Assembly: GCA_947303185.1 (NCBI GenBank) | Contig: CAMYXF010000012.1 | Coordinates: 1 to 52,752 of the forward strand | Direction of reading: 5' to 3' | DNA length: 52,752 nucleotides | DNA from: an uncultured Clostridia bacterium | GTDB lineage: Bacteria; Bacillota; Clostridia; Saccharofermentanales; Saccharofermentanaceae | Shown: positions 16,670 to 24,346 of the stretch, one piece after another | Layout of the letters: every line of letters begins with the position of its first letter | How positions within the stretch are numbered: position 1 is the stretch's first letter | Program-made: the position numbers and the translations under genes | Notes under the pieces: generated by a model | Seen by the model: the letters and a program-made list of their open reading frames with translations, nothing else | The model's database searches: none | Told to the model about the DNA's origin: nothing

Positions 16670-16721
16670 AAATCCCGTTTGCTTTTCAGTTAGGAACTGA
16701 ATTTTAAACGGGATTTTTTAT
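16670..16721. terminator. Bidirectional two-part terminator hairpin
   Basis: AAATCCCGTTT (16670-16680) pairs with AAACGGGATTT (16706-16716), and inside it TTCAGTT (16685-16691) pairs with AACTGAA (16695-16701). A-runs and T-runs flank both sides. The upstream bases 16616-16650 repeat the same AACTG word in both directions. It serves the convergent genes ending at 16605 and 16747. Confidence 0.8.
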
Positions 16722-16746
16722 TCTGATTAATTGGTGCCAGCCGGAA

Positions 16747-17391
16747 TTAATGAGGCAGGTAATCCATAGTCGGATTATCGCGCTTACGCTTTTCCTTCCT
16801 GGCAGTAACGATCGTTGCTGTAATTCCGATGACCGGGATCATCATGACGCCGCCGCACAAAAGAATGTAGCTTGCGCGTGTCTTTGTGCAGTCGAGAAGA
16901 ACAGTGCGGACTACCCATCCGTCTGCCTCGCTGATCTCTAAGTATCTTAAAGCTTCCCTGTAATACTGGTTTGCTTCAGACTCCTGTGTCCCAACAGTTC
17001 CCAGGAATGTTCTGGGTTCCATCTCGATCATGTCTGTTTTGCCGTCAACATAGTCATATGTCGCTTCTGTCAGCGCATCAAGATATTCCCTGTCGGCTTT
17101 CTTGGAAACTGACAACGGCATGATGGATCCGTCGTACATCCATACCATGTAGTAATATTCATGGCCCGTGGGAATAAAGTTGTAGGACTCAGTGCCCTCT
17201 GCATAGCATCCGAGGCATCCTATTACCTCGTATGAGATCCACTTGTCTTTGAATTCTGTGTAATTTGGTTCAGCTTCTTCGTATGTTGCTGCGACCCCTC
17301 CGAAAAGCAAATCCCTCAAAAAGAATGTGCACATTCCGAACAGGAGCAGGCAAAGAACTGATACGACTGCAAGTCTTACTGTACCCTTCAT
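16747..17391 (-). CDS. Unknown bitopic membrane protein
   Basis: This 214-residue protein has an N-terminal helix (about 5-28, LAVVSVLCLLLFGMCTFFL), a polar domain of about 140 residues that is probably extracellular, and a second helix (about 175-198). A basic KEKRKRDNP tail follows. The polar part contains Cys residues in GCLGCYAEG, which could form a disulfide or bind a metal. No known family was recognised. AGGAGG precedes the ATG. It lies downstream of the histidine kinase gene on the same strand, with a terminator-like hairpin in between (17465-17490), so it may be an independent unit. Its helix-domain-helix plan matches the larger protein at 2463-3476. Confidence 0.7.
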   Translation of the reverse strand: MKGTVRLAVVSVLCLLLFGMCTFFLRDLLFGGVAATYEEAEPNYTEFKDKWISYEVIGCLGCYAEGTESYNFIPTGHEYYYMVWMYDGSIMPLSVSKKADREYLDALTEATYDYVDGKTDMIEMEPRTFLGTVGTQESEANQYYREALRYLEISEADGWVVRTVLLDCTKTRASYILLCGGVMMIPVIGITATIVTARKEKRKRDNPTMDYLPH

Positions 17392-17458
17392 GGAGTTACC
17401 TCCTGCGAAAAACTGTCAGTTATTGTACCACAGCGGTGCAGTTTTCGGGAAATCAATG

Positions 17459-17490
17459 TAAAACAGGGCGCCTCTTCCATGAGACACCCC
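17459..17490 (-). terminator. Terminator of the two-component operon
   Basis: Minus-strand GGGGTGTCTC pairs with GAGGCGCCCT (10 bp with G-U pairs) around a 6-nt loop, followed by GTTTTAC. It is another member of the GTCTC group and lies 27 nt past the kinase stop. Confidence 0.8.
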
Positions 17491-17516
17491 GTTTTCATTT
17501 CCCCATACTGCGGCCG

Positions 17517-19184
17517 TTATTTTGTGCTTATCTTTGCTTCAAAAACGCCGTCCTTAAGATCCGTAGTTAACTTCAGCTTGTGCTGCTCCATTATCCTTCC
17601 TGCTATGGCGATTCCCGTGCCGGGAGTGTAGTTGCCGGCTGCTGTTTTATTCCTGATGGTGATTGCTTTTGAAGTAACCGTTGCTTCGATCTTTGCACCG
17701 TTATTTCCGTACTTTGCCGCGTTATCTACAAGGCAGAAAAGCGCGGTGTTGAAGTAATCCTTTTCGATCTTGTATTCGGCGTCACCCTTGATGTCGATGT
17801 CAGCGCCGGCCTTGGATGCGACTTCTTCCAGGCACTTGCGGATGGAAGTTTTCGAGAGCGTGAGAGACGTCTTGTCGGCGGTCTTCAATAACGCTTCGAT
17901 GTCCTTGTTCATGTCGGAAGTCGTGGCAAGGATCTCGTCGGCATAACGGTTCTTGTCGGCTTCACTCGTGGTGTCCTTGAGGTTCTCAGCGTAGCCTCCG
18001 AGTATCTGCAGAGGCGTCTTGAGATTGTGCGCCAGAGAGTCGATAAGGTTGTTCTTGAAGCGGTTATTCTCGTATGCCATCTTGTACTGCGAATAAGGCT
18101 TTATCGCTGAAAGGCACGGAATGCCGATACTGAGGACAAGAATGAAGATCGCAAGGACTATGAAGAACGGCTTAAGGTATGACGAGTAAGGAAGCGTCTC
18201 CATGACATATTCGATCATGTACCACTGGCCGTTGATCTTTGTAACGAGCATTTCGCCCTGGATGAGCGAACTTCCGGACATGTTCTGCACATAGTATTCG
18301 TGGGTGCTGTCGCTGTATACAATAGTTCTTGAATCCTCGCGCGGACATGAGTTTTCAAGCTCGCCGGTGCTGCCTGCAAGGAAGATATCCGCATTGTCAT
18401 TCAGGAATCCGTCAGGCCTTTCTGCAAGCTGGTAGATATAAAGATCTGTTGCACTGCCGTCGATCTCGATCTCAGTATATTTGTCAGCATTCGCAGGGTC
18501 GGTAAAATCCCATGTCTTTCCGCCTTTACGGTCTTCAATGTAACCGTCTACTTCGGCGACTTTGCCTATATGCAGGGTGTCACCTTCAATGTAATAAGAC
18601 CTGATGCTTGGCAGTGAATACTGATAGATTCCGCAGAGCTCGGCTGATCCGCGGAAAAGATAGTTACCGTACTTGTACCCGCTCGAAAGCGAAGTCGTAT
18701 TCCAGCTGTTAGACAGGACCGTATCCGTAACGCGGTCAATATTCCAGATCTCATCGCACTTTTTATACTCGATCGTCCAGTCTTCACCGTTTATGTTTGT
18801 GGTTCTTTTTTCCTGAGCGAGCAGCTCTTCATTTTTGGTTACGTAGACCCATCTGTGGACGGTATTCAACTCGACCGGAATGACGTCGTAACCGGATTCG
18901 TAGACCGTCTCAAAACTACCGTCTTCTCCGACCTTCGCAAACCTCACGTAATCAGCTGCGTAAAGGTTTGTGATGATGTCGATAAACGTGGAGTCGTATA
19001 CTCCCTCATCGTAGTACTCAATCAGCTTCTTGTACTTTTCACCGACCTCATCAAAACCGTCCCTTACGGAAATGTTATAGATGCCCTGCATGTATGCTGC
19101 TGTTGCCGCGAAAACGATCACTCCGATAAGCAGTCCGGCGATGAGTTTTCCACACAGAAAACTGAAATAGCTCTTTTTCTTCAT
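17517..19184 (-). CDS. Sensor histidine kinase
   Basis: This 555-residue membrane kinase has a first helix (about 11-31), a large extracellular sensor region (about 32-335) and a second helix (about 338-362). A DHp domain with the phospho-acceptor His386 (SLAHNLKTPLQILGGYAENL) and an HATPase_c domain (about 440-553, N-box DNAAKYG, G-box PGTGIAIAGRIM) follow. The catalytic domain is compact but complete. The sensor region has no recognisable known domain. The gene follows its response regulator by 27 nt, so the two form an operon. The signal is unknown; the neighbours (an unknown membrane protein downstream and a zinc transporter divergent upstream) do not settle it. Confidence 0.93.
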   Translation of the reverse strand: MKKKSYFSFLCGKLIAGLLIGVIVFAATAAYMQGIYNISVRDGFDEVGEKYKKLIEYYDEGVYDSTFIDIITNLYAADYVRFAKVGEDGSFETVYESGYDVIPVELNTVHRWVYVTKNEELLAQEKRTTNINGEDWTIEYKKCDEIWNIDRVTDTVLSNSWNTTSLSSGYKYGNYLFRGSAELCGIYQYSLPSIRSYYIEGDTLHIGKVAEVDGYIEDRKGGKTWDFTDPANADKYTEIEIDGSATDLYIYQLAERPDGFLNDNADIFLAGSTGELENSCPREDSRTIVYSDSTHEYYVQNMSGSSLIQGEMLVTKINGQWYMIEYVMETLPYSSYLKPFFIVLAIFILVLSIGIPCLSAIKPYSQYKMAYENNRFKNNLIDSLAHNLKTPLQILGGYAENLKDTTSEADKNRYADEILATTSDMNKDIEALLKTADKTSLTLSKTSIRKCLEEVASKAGADIDIKGDAEYKIEKDYFNTALFCLVDNAAKYGNNGAKIEATVTSKAITIRNKTAAGNYTPGTGIAIAGRIMEQHKLKLTTDLKDGVFEAKISTK

Positions 19185-19211
19185 GCTGCTGCCTCCCCAA
19201 TATCTCCCTGC

Positions 19212-19880
19212 TCAGTCGAAGCGGTATCCGACTCCGATGAGTGTCTTGATGCGCGACCCTTCTTTCTTAAGGATCTTGCGGAGGTTCTTCACGCGGTTGT
19301 CGATGACTCTTTCAGAGATAAAGTCATCTCCGCCCCAGGCGACCGCAAGCAGAAGTCTTCTCGTGATCGCAACACCCGGGTGCTCCATCATGTACTTGAG
19401 GATCTGATATTCCTTGGGCGGCATTTCGACCACCTCATCGGCAATCTTCACTTCGAATCTCACAGGATCGAGAGTGATCTGGCCGCTTGTGAGGATCTTA
19501 TGCTTTTGGACTTCCTGCGATGAGCGCTCTAAAAGTGCCAGCAGCTTGCTGTACAGTATCGCGAGCGAAAACGGCTTTACGATGTAATCGTCCGCGCCCA
19601 GCTCGTAGCCGTACAAAACATCCTCTTCCCTGACCTTGCCCGTGAGGAAAACCACCGGCACGTCAGATCTCTTCCTGATGATCTTGCAAAGTTCAAATCC
19701 GTCAAGACCGGGCATCATGATGTCCAATACGATGAGGTCGTAGGATTCGTTTAAGATCTTCGAAAGGCCGGCATTTCCGTCCTCGGCAAAGTCGAGCGTG
19801 ATCTTTTCGCGCCTTCCGAAATAATCTCCGATTACCTCACGTATCTGCTTGTCATCTTCAACGAGCAAGACTCTGTACAT
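19212..19880 (-). CDS. Response regulator, OmpR/PhoB family
   Basis: This 222-residue regulator has a receiver domain (about 1-115) with the phospho-acceptor Asp53 (VLDIMMPG), the acidic pair Asp9-Asp10 and the conserved Lys of VKPF near 103. A winged-helix Trans_reg_C domain (about 130-222) follows, including RLLLAVAWGGDDFISERVIDNRVKNLRKIL and the final GVGYRF. It is the partner of the kinase encoded next. GGAGGG precedes the ATG. A 9-bp direct repeat with an 11-bp period in its promoter (19914-19933) fits the tandem half-sites this family binds, so it may control its own expression. Confidence 0.95.
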   Translation of the reverse strand: MYRVLLVEDDKQIREVIGDYFGRREKITLDFAEDGNAGLSKILNESYDLIVLDIMMPGLDGFELCKIIRKRSDVPVVFLTGKVREEDVLYGYELGADDYIVKPFSLAILYSKLLALLERSSQEVQKHKILTSGQITLDPVRFEVKIADEVVEMPPKEYQILKYMMEHPGVAITRRLLLAVAWGGDDFISERVIDNRVKNLRKILKKEGSRIKTLIGVGYRFD

Positions 19881-19913
19881 GGATACCCTCCGTTAGAGTG
19901 ATGTTACAGGTTC

Positions 19914-19941
19914 AGTGTATCGTTAGTGTATCGATTTGCAA
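19914..19941 (-). promoter_or_regulatory. Promoter and tandem box of the two-component operon
   Basis: Minus-strand TTGCAA (19941-19936), a 16-nt spacer and TACACT (19919-19914) form a promoter. CGATACACT occurs twice (19922-19914 and 19933-19925) exactly 11 bp apart, the usual spacing for OmpR/PhoB-type half-sites. Confidence 0.5.
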
Positions 19942-19968
19942 AATTGGTAGAAATTGAAGACCGCCCTG

Positions 19969-20080
19969 AAAATACGGCTGATAGTGCGGCTATAGCCGTA
20001 TTAATAGCCGCATTTCTGCCGTTGCGTCAACAAAAATACGGCTAAATATGCGGCTATGGCCGTATTAATAACCGCATTTT
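19969..20080 (+). repeat. Two copies of an interleaved palindromic unit, CGGCT type
   Basis: Each ~47-bp copy (19969-20015 and 20034-20080) holds four words in the order AATACGGCT, TGCGGCTAT, AGCCGTATT, ATAGCCGCA, that is A-B-A'-B'. In copy 1, A is 19971-19979, B 19985-19993, A' 19994-20002 and B' 20004-20012. B and A' also form the perfect palindrome CGGCTATAGCCG. Copy 2 keeps the order with a few changes. It lies in the divergent space between the response regulator and the zinc operon. Confidence 0.85.
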
Positions 20081-20146
20081 TCGAGTATGACAAAACAAAA
20101 ACTCAGGTTTCGGAGCCCAAAAATGAGAAAAATTATCAGATTTGTC

Positions 20147-20165
20147 GAAAATGATAATCAGTTTC
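20147..20165 (+). promoter_or_regulatory. Fur/Zur-like operator of the zinc operon
   Basis: GAAAATGATAATCAGTTTC is an inverted repeat of nine bases on each side of a central A with one mismatch, and contains the TGATAATCA core common to Fur-family boxes. It ends 3 bp before the -35 hexamer. Assignment to Zur is inferred from the genes it precedes. Confidence 0.6.
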
Positions 20166-20168
20166 ATA

Positions 20169-20197
20169 TTGACACCTGACAGGGGCACTCCTATAAT
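20169..20197 (+). promoter_or_regulatory. Consensus promoter of the zinc operon
   Basis: TTGACA (20169-20174) and TATAAT (20192-20197) are both perfect hexamers separated by exactly 17 bp. Such a strong promoter next to a Fur-like box suggests tight repression when metal is plentiful. Confidence 0.85.
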
Positions 20198-20239
20198 AGC
20201 CTTCCGAACCGACATACTTTATATAAAGAAAGACGGAAA

Positions 20240-21208
20240 ATGGCCATTAAGAACTTTATCAGAAAATCCATATCACTCATGCTCGCAGGGCTCATGGGAG
20301 TCTCCATGTGCGCATGCTCGGCAAACACTTCCGGGTCCGGCAAGCTCAGCATCGTTACGACCATTTTCCCTGAATACGACTGGGTCAGAAACATCGCCGG
20401 CGACAACATCGATAACATCGACCTGACACTCCTTTGCGACAACGGCGTTGACATGCACAGCTTCCAGCCGACCGCGAGCGACATCGTGAAGATCTCTTCA
20501 TGCGACGTCTTCGTTTATGTCGGAGGCGAATCTGACGAGTGGGTCGAAGACGTTCTCAAGGAAGCAGTCAACAAAGAAATGCAGGTCGTAAAGCTCATGG
20601 ACGTTATCGGCGAATCTGCAGTTGAGGAAGAGATCGTCGAAGGCATGCAGGCTGAAGATGATGAGGAAGAAGGCGGCGTTGAATACGATGAGCACGTCTG
20701 GCTTTCACTTAAGAACGCGCAGAAATGCGTGCTGGCCATCTCTGCTGCAATGGGCGCAGTCGACCCCACCAACAACAAAAATTACTACATGAATTCAATC
20801 GGCTATAACAATACTCTGCATGAGCTCGACCTGAAGTACGAAGAGGCCGTTAATAACGCAGGCAGGGACACACTCCTTTTCGCTGACAGGTTCCCGTTCA
20901 GATATCTGATTGATGACTATAACCTCAACTACTATGCGGCTTTCGCAGGATGCTCTGCTGAGACCGAGGCAAGCTTTGATACGGTTGTATTCCTTGCCGG
21001 CAAGGCTGACGAGCTTGGACTTAATGCCGTAATCACGATCGACAGCGGGGACCAGGCGATCGCGAAAACAATAATCGAAAATACTTCATCCAAGAATCAG
21101 GAGATCCTTGTGATGGATTCAATGCAGAGCACGAAGACCTCCGACAACAGGTCTTATGTGGAAATAATGGAAAGCAATCTCGAAGTTCTGGAAAAGGCAT
21201 TAGGATAA
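20240..21208 (+). CDS. znuA: Zinc ABC transporter substrate-binding lipoprotein
   Basis: The protein is 322 residues with a lipoprotein signal ending in MCAC (probable lipid Cys at residue 25; the alternative start at 20279 gives a shorter signal). Cluster A-I domain motifs are present: IVTTIFPEYDWVRNIAG, MHSFQPT with a metal His, and DEHVWLS with a second metal His. FADRFPFRYLIDDYNL stands where many ZnuA proteins have their third ligand, and IDSGDQAIAKTI is near the end. The usual His-rich loop is replaced by an acidic one, AEDDEEEGGVEYDEH. It captures Zn2+ outside the membrane for the ABC transporter encoded next. Its TAA overlaps the ATG of the ATPase gene. Mn2+ cannot be excluded. Confidence 0.88.
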   Translation: MAIKNFIRKSISLMLAGLMGVSMCACSANTSGSGKLSIVTTIFPEYDWVRNIAGDNIDNIDLTLLCDNGVDMHSFQPTASDIVKISSCDVFVYVGGESDEWVEDVLKEAVNKEMQVVKLMDVIGESAVEEEIVEGMQAEDDEEEGGVEYDEHVWLSLKNAQKCVLAISAAMGAVDPTNNKNYYMNSIGYNNTLHELDLKYEEAVNNAGRDTLLFADRFPFRYLIDDYNLNYYAAFAGCSAETEASFDTVVFLAGKADELGLNAVITIDSGDQAIAKTIIENTSSKNQEILVMDSMQSTKTSDNRSYVEIMESNLEVLEKALG

Positions 21209-21915
21209 TGGACCAGCTCGTCTGTAAAAATCTTAAACTCGGTTACGAGAACATCACCCTCGCTGAAGACTTGAGCTTCAGTGTCGAAAAGGGCGACTAT
21301 CTCTGCATCGTAGGCGAGAACGGCGCGGGCAAGTCCACGCTCATGAGAACGATCCTCCGCCTCCAGAAACCCCTTGCAGGCACCATCGAATATAACGACG
21401 ATCTCACCGCTTCAAAGATCGGTTATCTGCCCCAGCAGACTGTCGTCCAGAAGGACTTCCCTGCTTCCGTTTACGAAGTCGTTTTGTCAGGATGCCAGAA
21501 CAGCCTGGGCTTTAATCTTTTTTATTCAAAGGCTGCAAAGAAAAGAGCGCTCGACAACATGGAACGCCTTGGTATCGCTGACCTTGCAAAGTGGAGCTAC
21601 CGTGACCTTTCAGGCGGCCAGCAGCAGAGAGTACTTCTTGCAAGAGCGCTCTGCGCCACAGAGAAAATGCTGCTTCTTGACGAGCCCGTATCAGGTCTCG
21701 ACCCGATGGTAACTTTGGAGATGTATGACCTTATCGACAAGCTCAACGATGAGGGCATCACGATCATCATGATCTCACACGACATCGCATGCTCAGTTAA
21801 ATACGCAAAGCACGTTCTTCATATCGGAAATAATTTCTTCTTCGGAAGCGTTGATGACTACAAGACATCAGCAGCCGGCGCGAAGTATCTGGAGGGAGGT
21901 CATCACCATCATTAA
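21208..21915 (+). CDS. znuC: Zinc ABC transporter ATP-binding protein
   Basis: This 235-residue ATPase has a Walker A GENGAGKST (about 36-44), a Q-loop YLPQQ, the signature LSGGQQQRV (about 137-145), Walker B MLLLDEP, the D-loop SGLDP and the switch histidine in MISHD. It energises uptake by the ZnuB-like permease. The start codon overlaps the stop of the binding-protein gene by one base, showing translational coupling. The protein ends in EGGHHHH, a metal-binding tail whose codons double as the start region of the next gene. Length and motifs match ZnuC/MntB-type ATPases. Confidence 0.93.
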   Translation: MDQLVCKNLKLGYENITLAEDLSFSVEKGDYLCIVGENGAGKSTLMRTILRLQKPLAGTIEYNDDLTASKIGYLPQQTVVQKDFPASVYEVVLSGCQNSLGFNLFYSKAAKKRALDNMERLGIADLAKWSYRDLSGGQQQRVLLARALCATEKMLLLDEPVSGLDPMVTLEMYDLIDKLNDEGITIIMISHDIACSVKYAKHVLHIGNNFFFGSVDDYKTSAAGAKYLEGGHHHH

Positions 21916-22741
21916 TACGTTGATCTCATACTTCTCATATCCGTTCGTAAGATACGCGCTCATCGTAGGCGTGCTGATCGCACTTTGCTCATCTTTGCTC
22001 GGCGTAATACTCGTACTGAAGAGATTCTCATATATCGGCGACGGTCTTTCACATGTAGCATTCGGCGCGATGGCAGTTGCAGCAGTCGTGGGTCTTTCTG
22101 ACCGAATGATACTGACGCTCCCCATCACGATCCTTTGCGCGATCCTGCTTTTGTGGACAGGCCAGAACACAAAGATTAAAGGTGATGCGGCAATCGCCAT
22201 GATATCCGTCGGAGCACTCGCTGTAGGTTATCTTTTGATGAACCTCTTCCCGACTTCATCCAACATCTCAGGTGACGTCTGCACAACGCTTTTCGGATCC
22301 ATGAAGATCCTTACGCTCACCAAGTCGGAGGTAATACTCAGTATCGTCTTGTCGATCGTAGTGGTAATTCTTTTCGTTGCGTTCTACAACAGATTCTTCG
22401 CGGTTACATTCGATGAGAGCTTTGCAAAAGCTGTCGGCACGAAGACAAATCTTCTGAACCTTCTCATCGCGACCATCATCGCAGTCATCATCGTTCTTGC
22501 AATGAACCTCGTAGGCTCACTCCTCGTATCCGCGCTGGTCATCTTCCCTGCGCTGTCTGCAATGAGAGTCTTCAAGAGCTTCCGTTCGGTAACCGTCTGT
22601 GCGGCTGTTATATCTGTCGTATGCGCGCTTTTCGGAATCATTGTCTCGATCCTGATGGACACACCGGTTGGATCGACGATAGTCATAACAGACATCGCCG
22701 CTTTCCTCGTGTGCACAATTGTAGGAAAGATCAAAGGCTGA
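21911..22741 (+). CDS. znuB: Zinc ABC transporter permease
   Basis: This ABC-3 family permease has about eight membrane helices and the family core YIGDGLSHVAFGAMAV and GDAAIAMISVGALAVGY. The protein sequence should begin near IINTLISYFSYPFVRY. No ATG or GTG exists there: a strong GGAGGGAGGT (21891-21900) is followed by ATC/ATT codons at 21908 and 21911, a TTG lies at 21920, and an in-frame ATG at 21854 would add 19 residues. I placed the start at the ATT, but a TTG or the upstream ATG is possible. It overlaps or abuts znuC and ends directly against the convergent lipoprotein gene, stop codon to stop codon. Confidence 0.9.
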   Translation: MNTLISYFSYPFVRYALIVGVLIALCSSLLGVILVLKRFSYIGDGLSHVAFGAMAVAAVVGLSDRMILTLPITILCAILLLWTGQNTKIKGDAAIAMISVGALAVGYLLMNLFPTSSNISGDVCTTLFGSMKILTLTKSEVILSIVLSIVVVILFVAFYNRFFAVTFDESFAKAVGTKTNLLNLLIATIIAVIIVLAMNLVGSLLVSALVIFPALSAMRVFKSFRSVTVCAAVISVVCALFGIIVSILMDTPVGSTIVITDIAAFLVCTIVGKIKG

Positions 22742-23398
22742 TCAGGTATCAGGATTTACGTTGTTGCGTATCCTGTTATAGATCTTTTCTTCATCATCCA
22801 GGCCGTTTAAAACATAAACATAGGCATCGTAATCACTGTAGGAAAATACTTTGTCTCTCAGGTTTCCCGGAATAACACGGATCTTGTATTTCATTATCTT
22901 GGGATCAGTCAGATCAGCATCCGGTGTGTAATTGAACTGGTCGGATACTATCTCATTGCATTTAGCCAGAACGCACGCCACCTCGCGGGCATCTTCATCT
23001 GTGTCGATATAAAACAGGATATCGTCCTCTAAATTAGCTTTAGGGTTGTCCATATAAAAAGGGCAGGCCTCAACGACTTTCATGACATCGTCTCTGTAGT
23101 AATCACGGACGCCTTCGTCATAACAGATCTCTTCCCAGTATCCGCCAAAACCTGTAGTGACCGGACGTGCAATGATCTCATAAGTAAGATCGCGTTCACG
23201 GGATTCAAATACATAATGATAATAAAGGTGGCCGTTAGAGGCCTCTTCTTCCTCAACCGAAACAAGACGTGAATCCTCAATGACACGCTCTTCTGCAATG
23301 CTCTCGACGGTCCTGTTTTTAGGTGGCTTTGTACATGAACAGATACCGAGTGCGGATGATGCAATGAGGATGGAAACAACGAACTTAATGCCCTTCAT
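22742..23398 (-). CDS. Lipoprotein of unknown function
   Basis: This 218-residue protein has a signal peptide and a lipobox near SALGICSC (Cys at about residue 22 is the likely lipid site), then KPPKNRTVE and a globular region of about 180 residues. The globular part is mixed alpha/beta, with a few Cys and several YxxD-type acidic patches; no known motif was seen. The start codon directly follows the TAA of nudC with no gap, and AAGGAAAG supplies the ribosome-binding site, so the two are co-transcribed. Its stop codon abuts the stop of the zinc permease gene on the other strand, leaving no room for a terminator. Function is unknown. Confidence 0.72.
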   Translation of the reverse strand: MKGIKFVVSILIASSALGICSCTKPPKNRTVESIAEERVIEDSRLVSVEEEEASNGHLYYHYVFESRERDLTYEIIARPVTTGFGGYWEEICYDEGVRDYYRDDVMKVVEACPFYMDNPKANLEDDILFYIDTDEDAREVACVLAKCNEIVSDQFNYTPDADLTDPKIMKYKIRVIPGNLRDKVFSYSDYDAYVYVLNGLDDEEKIYNRIRNNVNPDT

Positions 23399-24220
23399 TT
23401 AAGTCTTTCCTTCTTTGAACATCTTCATCATCTCGTTTGTGAGACTGTATTCGTCGGGCTGGAGTTCGATGTCTTCCCTTGCGCGCCACTCGGCGATCTT
23501 AAGCTCGCCCTCATCCATCCTGATGGTGTCGTCGCCGTCAACGTCGCAGTAGAAACCTACGAGAATATCGTCGACGATTCCCCACGGCTGTGACTTGTAG
23601 TAACGGATATTCTTGACCTTGAGGCCAGTTTCTTCCATCGCTTCACGTGCGACAGTCTCTTCCAAGGTCTCGCCGATCTCAGTGAAACCTGCCACGAGCG
23701 CGAAGTGCGCAAAACCGGTCCTGTATTGGGTCACAAGGATCTTGTCGCCGTTCGTGATGCCGACTATGACTGCGGGAACCACGCGCGGGTAGAGCACGTT
23801 GCCGCACTCGCACCTTAACGCGCGTTCCTTATCGTCTATATGAGTTTCTTTTCCGCATATTCCGCAGTATTTATTTCCGCGGTACCAGTTCGCGAGCTGG
23901 AGCGCCGTGAAAGCGAGGAACACGTTCTGCTTTTCTGCGATTCCTGAGCGTCTGAAAGACTTTACGTTCACGAATTCGCATCCGTCAGGTATTGCCGTTC
24001 CTTCCTTTGCATCGAGGAAGAAATAGTAATCTTCGTCGAGCGCGAAAAGATAAACCAGCCTGGTCTTAAGCTCTTCAGAGAGCTCGCTTACACGTGGGAA
24101 TGCTCCGCCCTTAACGAGGATCTCCTGGTGTCTGAAGGCCATGACAAAACTGCCTTCAGAAGGCTTTCTGTCCGGATAATAATGGTTATCCAGCTTATGC
24201 GGGTATATGTCCTGAATCAT
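23399..24220 (-). CDS. nudC: NADH pyrophosphatase, NudC type
   Basis: The protein is 273 residues from the ATG at 24220; a TTG at 24247 is possible but leaves an atypical N-terminus. A zinc ribbon CGICG...CECGN (about residues 107-130) is followed by a Nudix domain with the full box GFTEIGETLEETVAREAMEE plus TGL, and by the SQPW motif (SQPWGIVDD) that separates NudC from other Nudix enzymes. The family hydrolyses NAD(H) to NMN and AMP and removes NAD caps from RNA. The SQPW motif is normally followed by PF; here GI follows, a small difference. It forms a two-gene operon with the lipoprotein downstream. Confidence 0.9.
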   Translation of the reverse strand: MIQDIYPHKLDNHYYPDRKPSEGSFVMAFRHQEILVKGGAFPRVSELSEELKTRLVYLFALDEDYYFFLDAKEGTAIPDGCEFVNVKSFRRSGIAEKQNVFLAFTALQLANWYRGNKYCGICGKETHIDDKERALRCECGNVLYPRVVPAVIVGITNGDKILVTQYRTGFAHFALVAGFTEIGETLEETVAREAMEETGLKVKNIRYYKSQPWGIVDDILVGFYCDVDGDDTIRMDEGELKIAEWRAREDIELQPDEYSLTNEMMKMFKEGKT

Positions 24221-24298
24221 GGTTTTCACGTCTTTCGCGTTTTTCAAGATTTTAGTAATAGTACCATAAGATTTAAAGATTGCTTAAAGATAAATCCT

Positions 24299-24327
24299 TA
24301 AGTCAGCGATACTATAAGCTTATAAAA
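24299..24327 (+). promoter_or_regulatory. Possible promoter of the aldo/keto reductase gene
   Basis: TTAAGT, a 17-nt spacer and TATAAA sit about 20 nt before the start codon. Hexamers match only in part. Confidence 0.4.
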
Positions 24328-24346
24328 TGTCAGTGAGGTGCCATTC

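Noticed and set aside
18855..19523. 222-codon frame on the plus strand
   Set aside because: Spans the junction of the kinase and response regulator genes in antisense; both real genes have full motifs.
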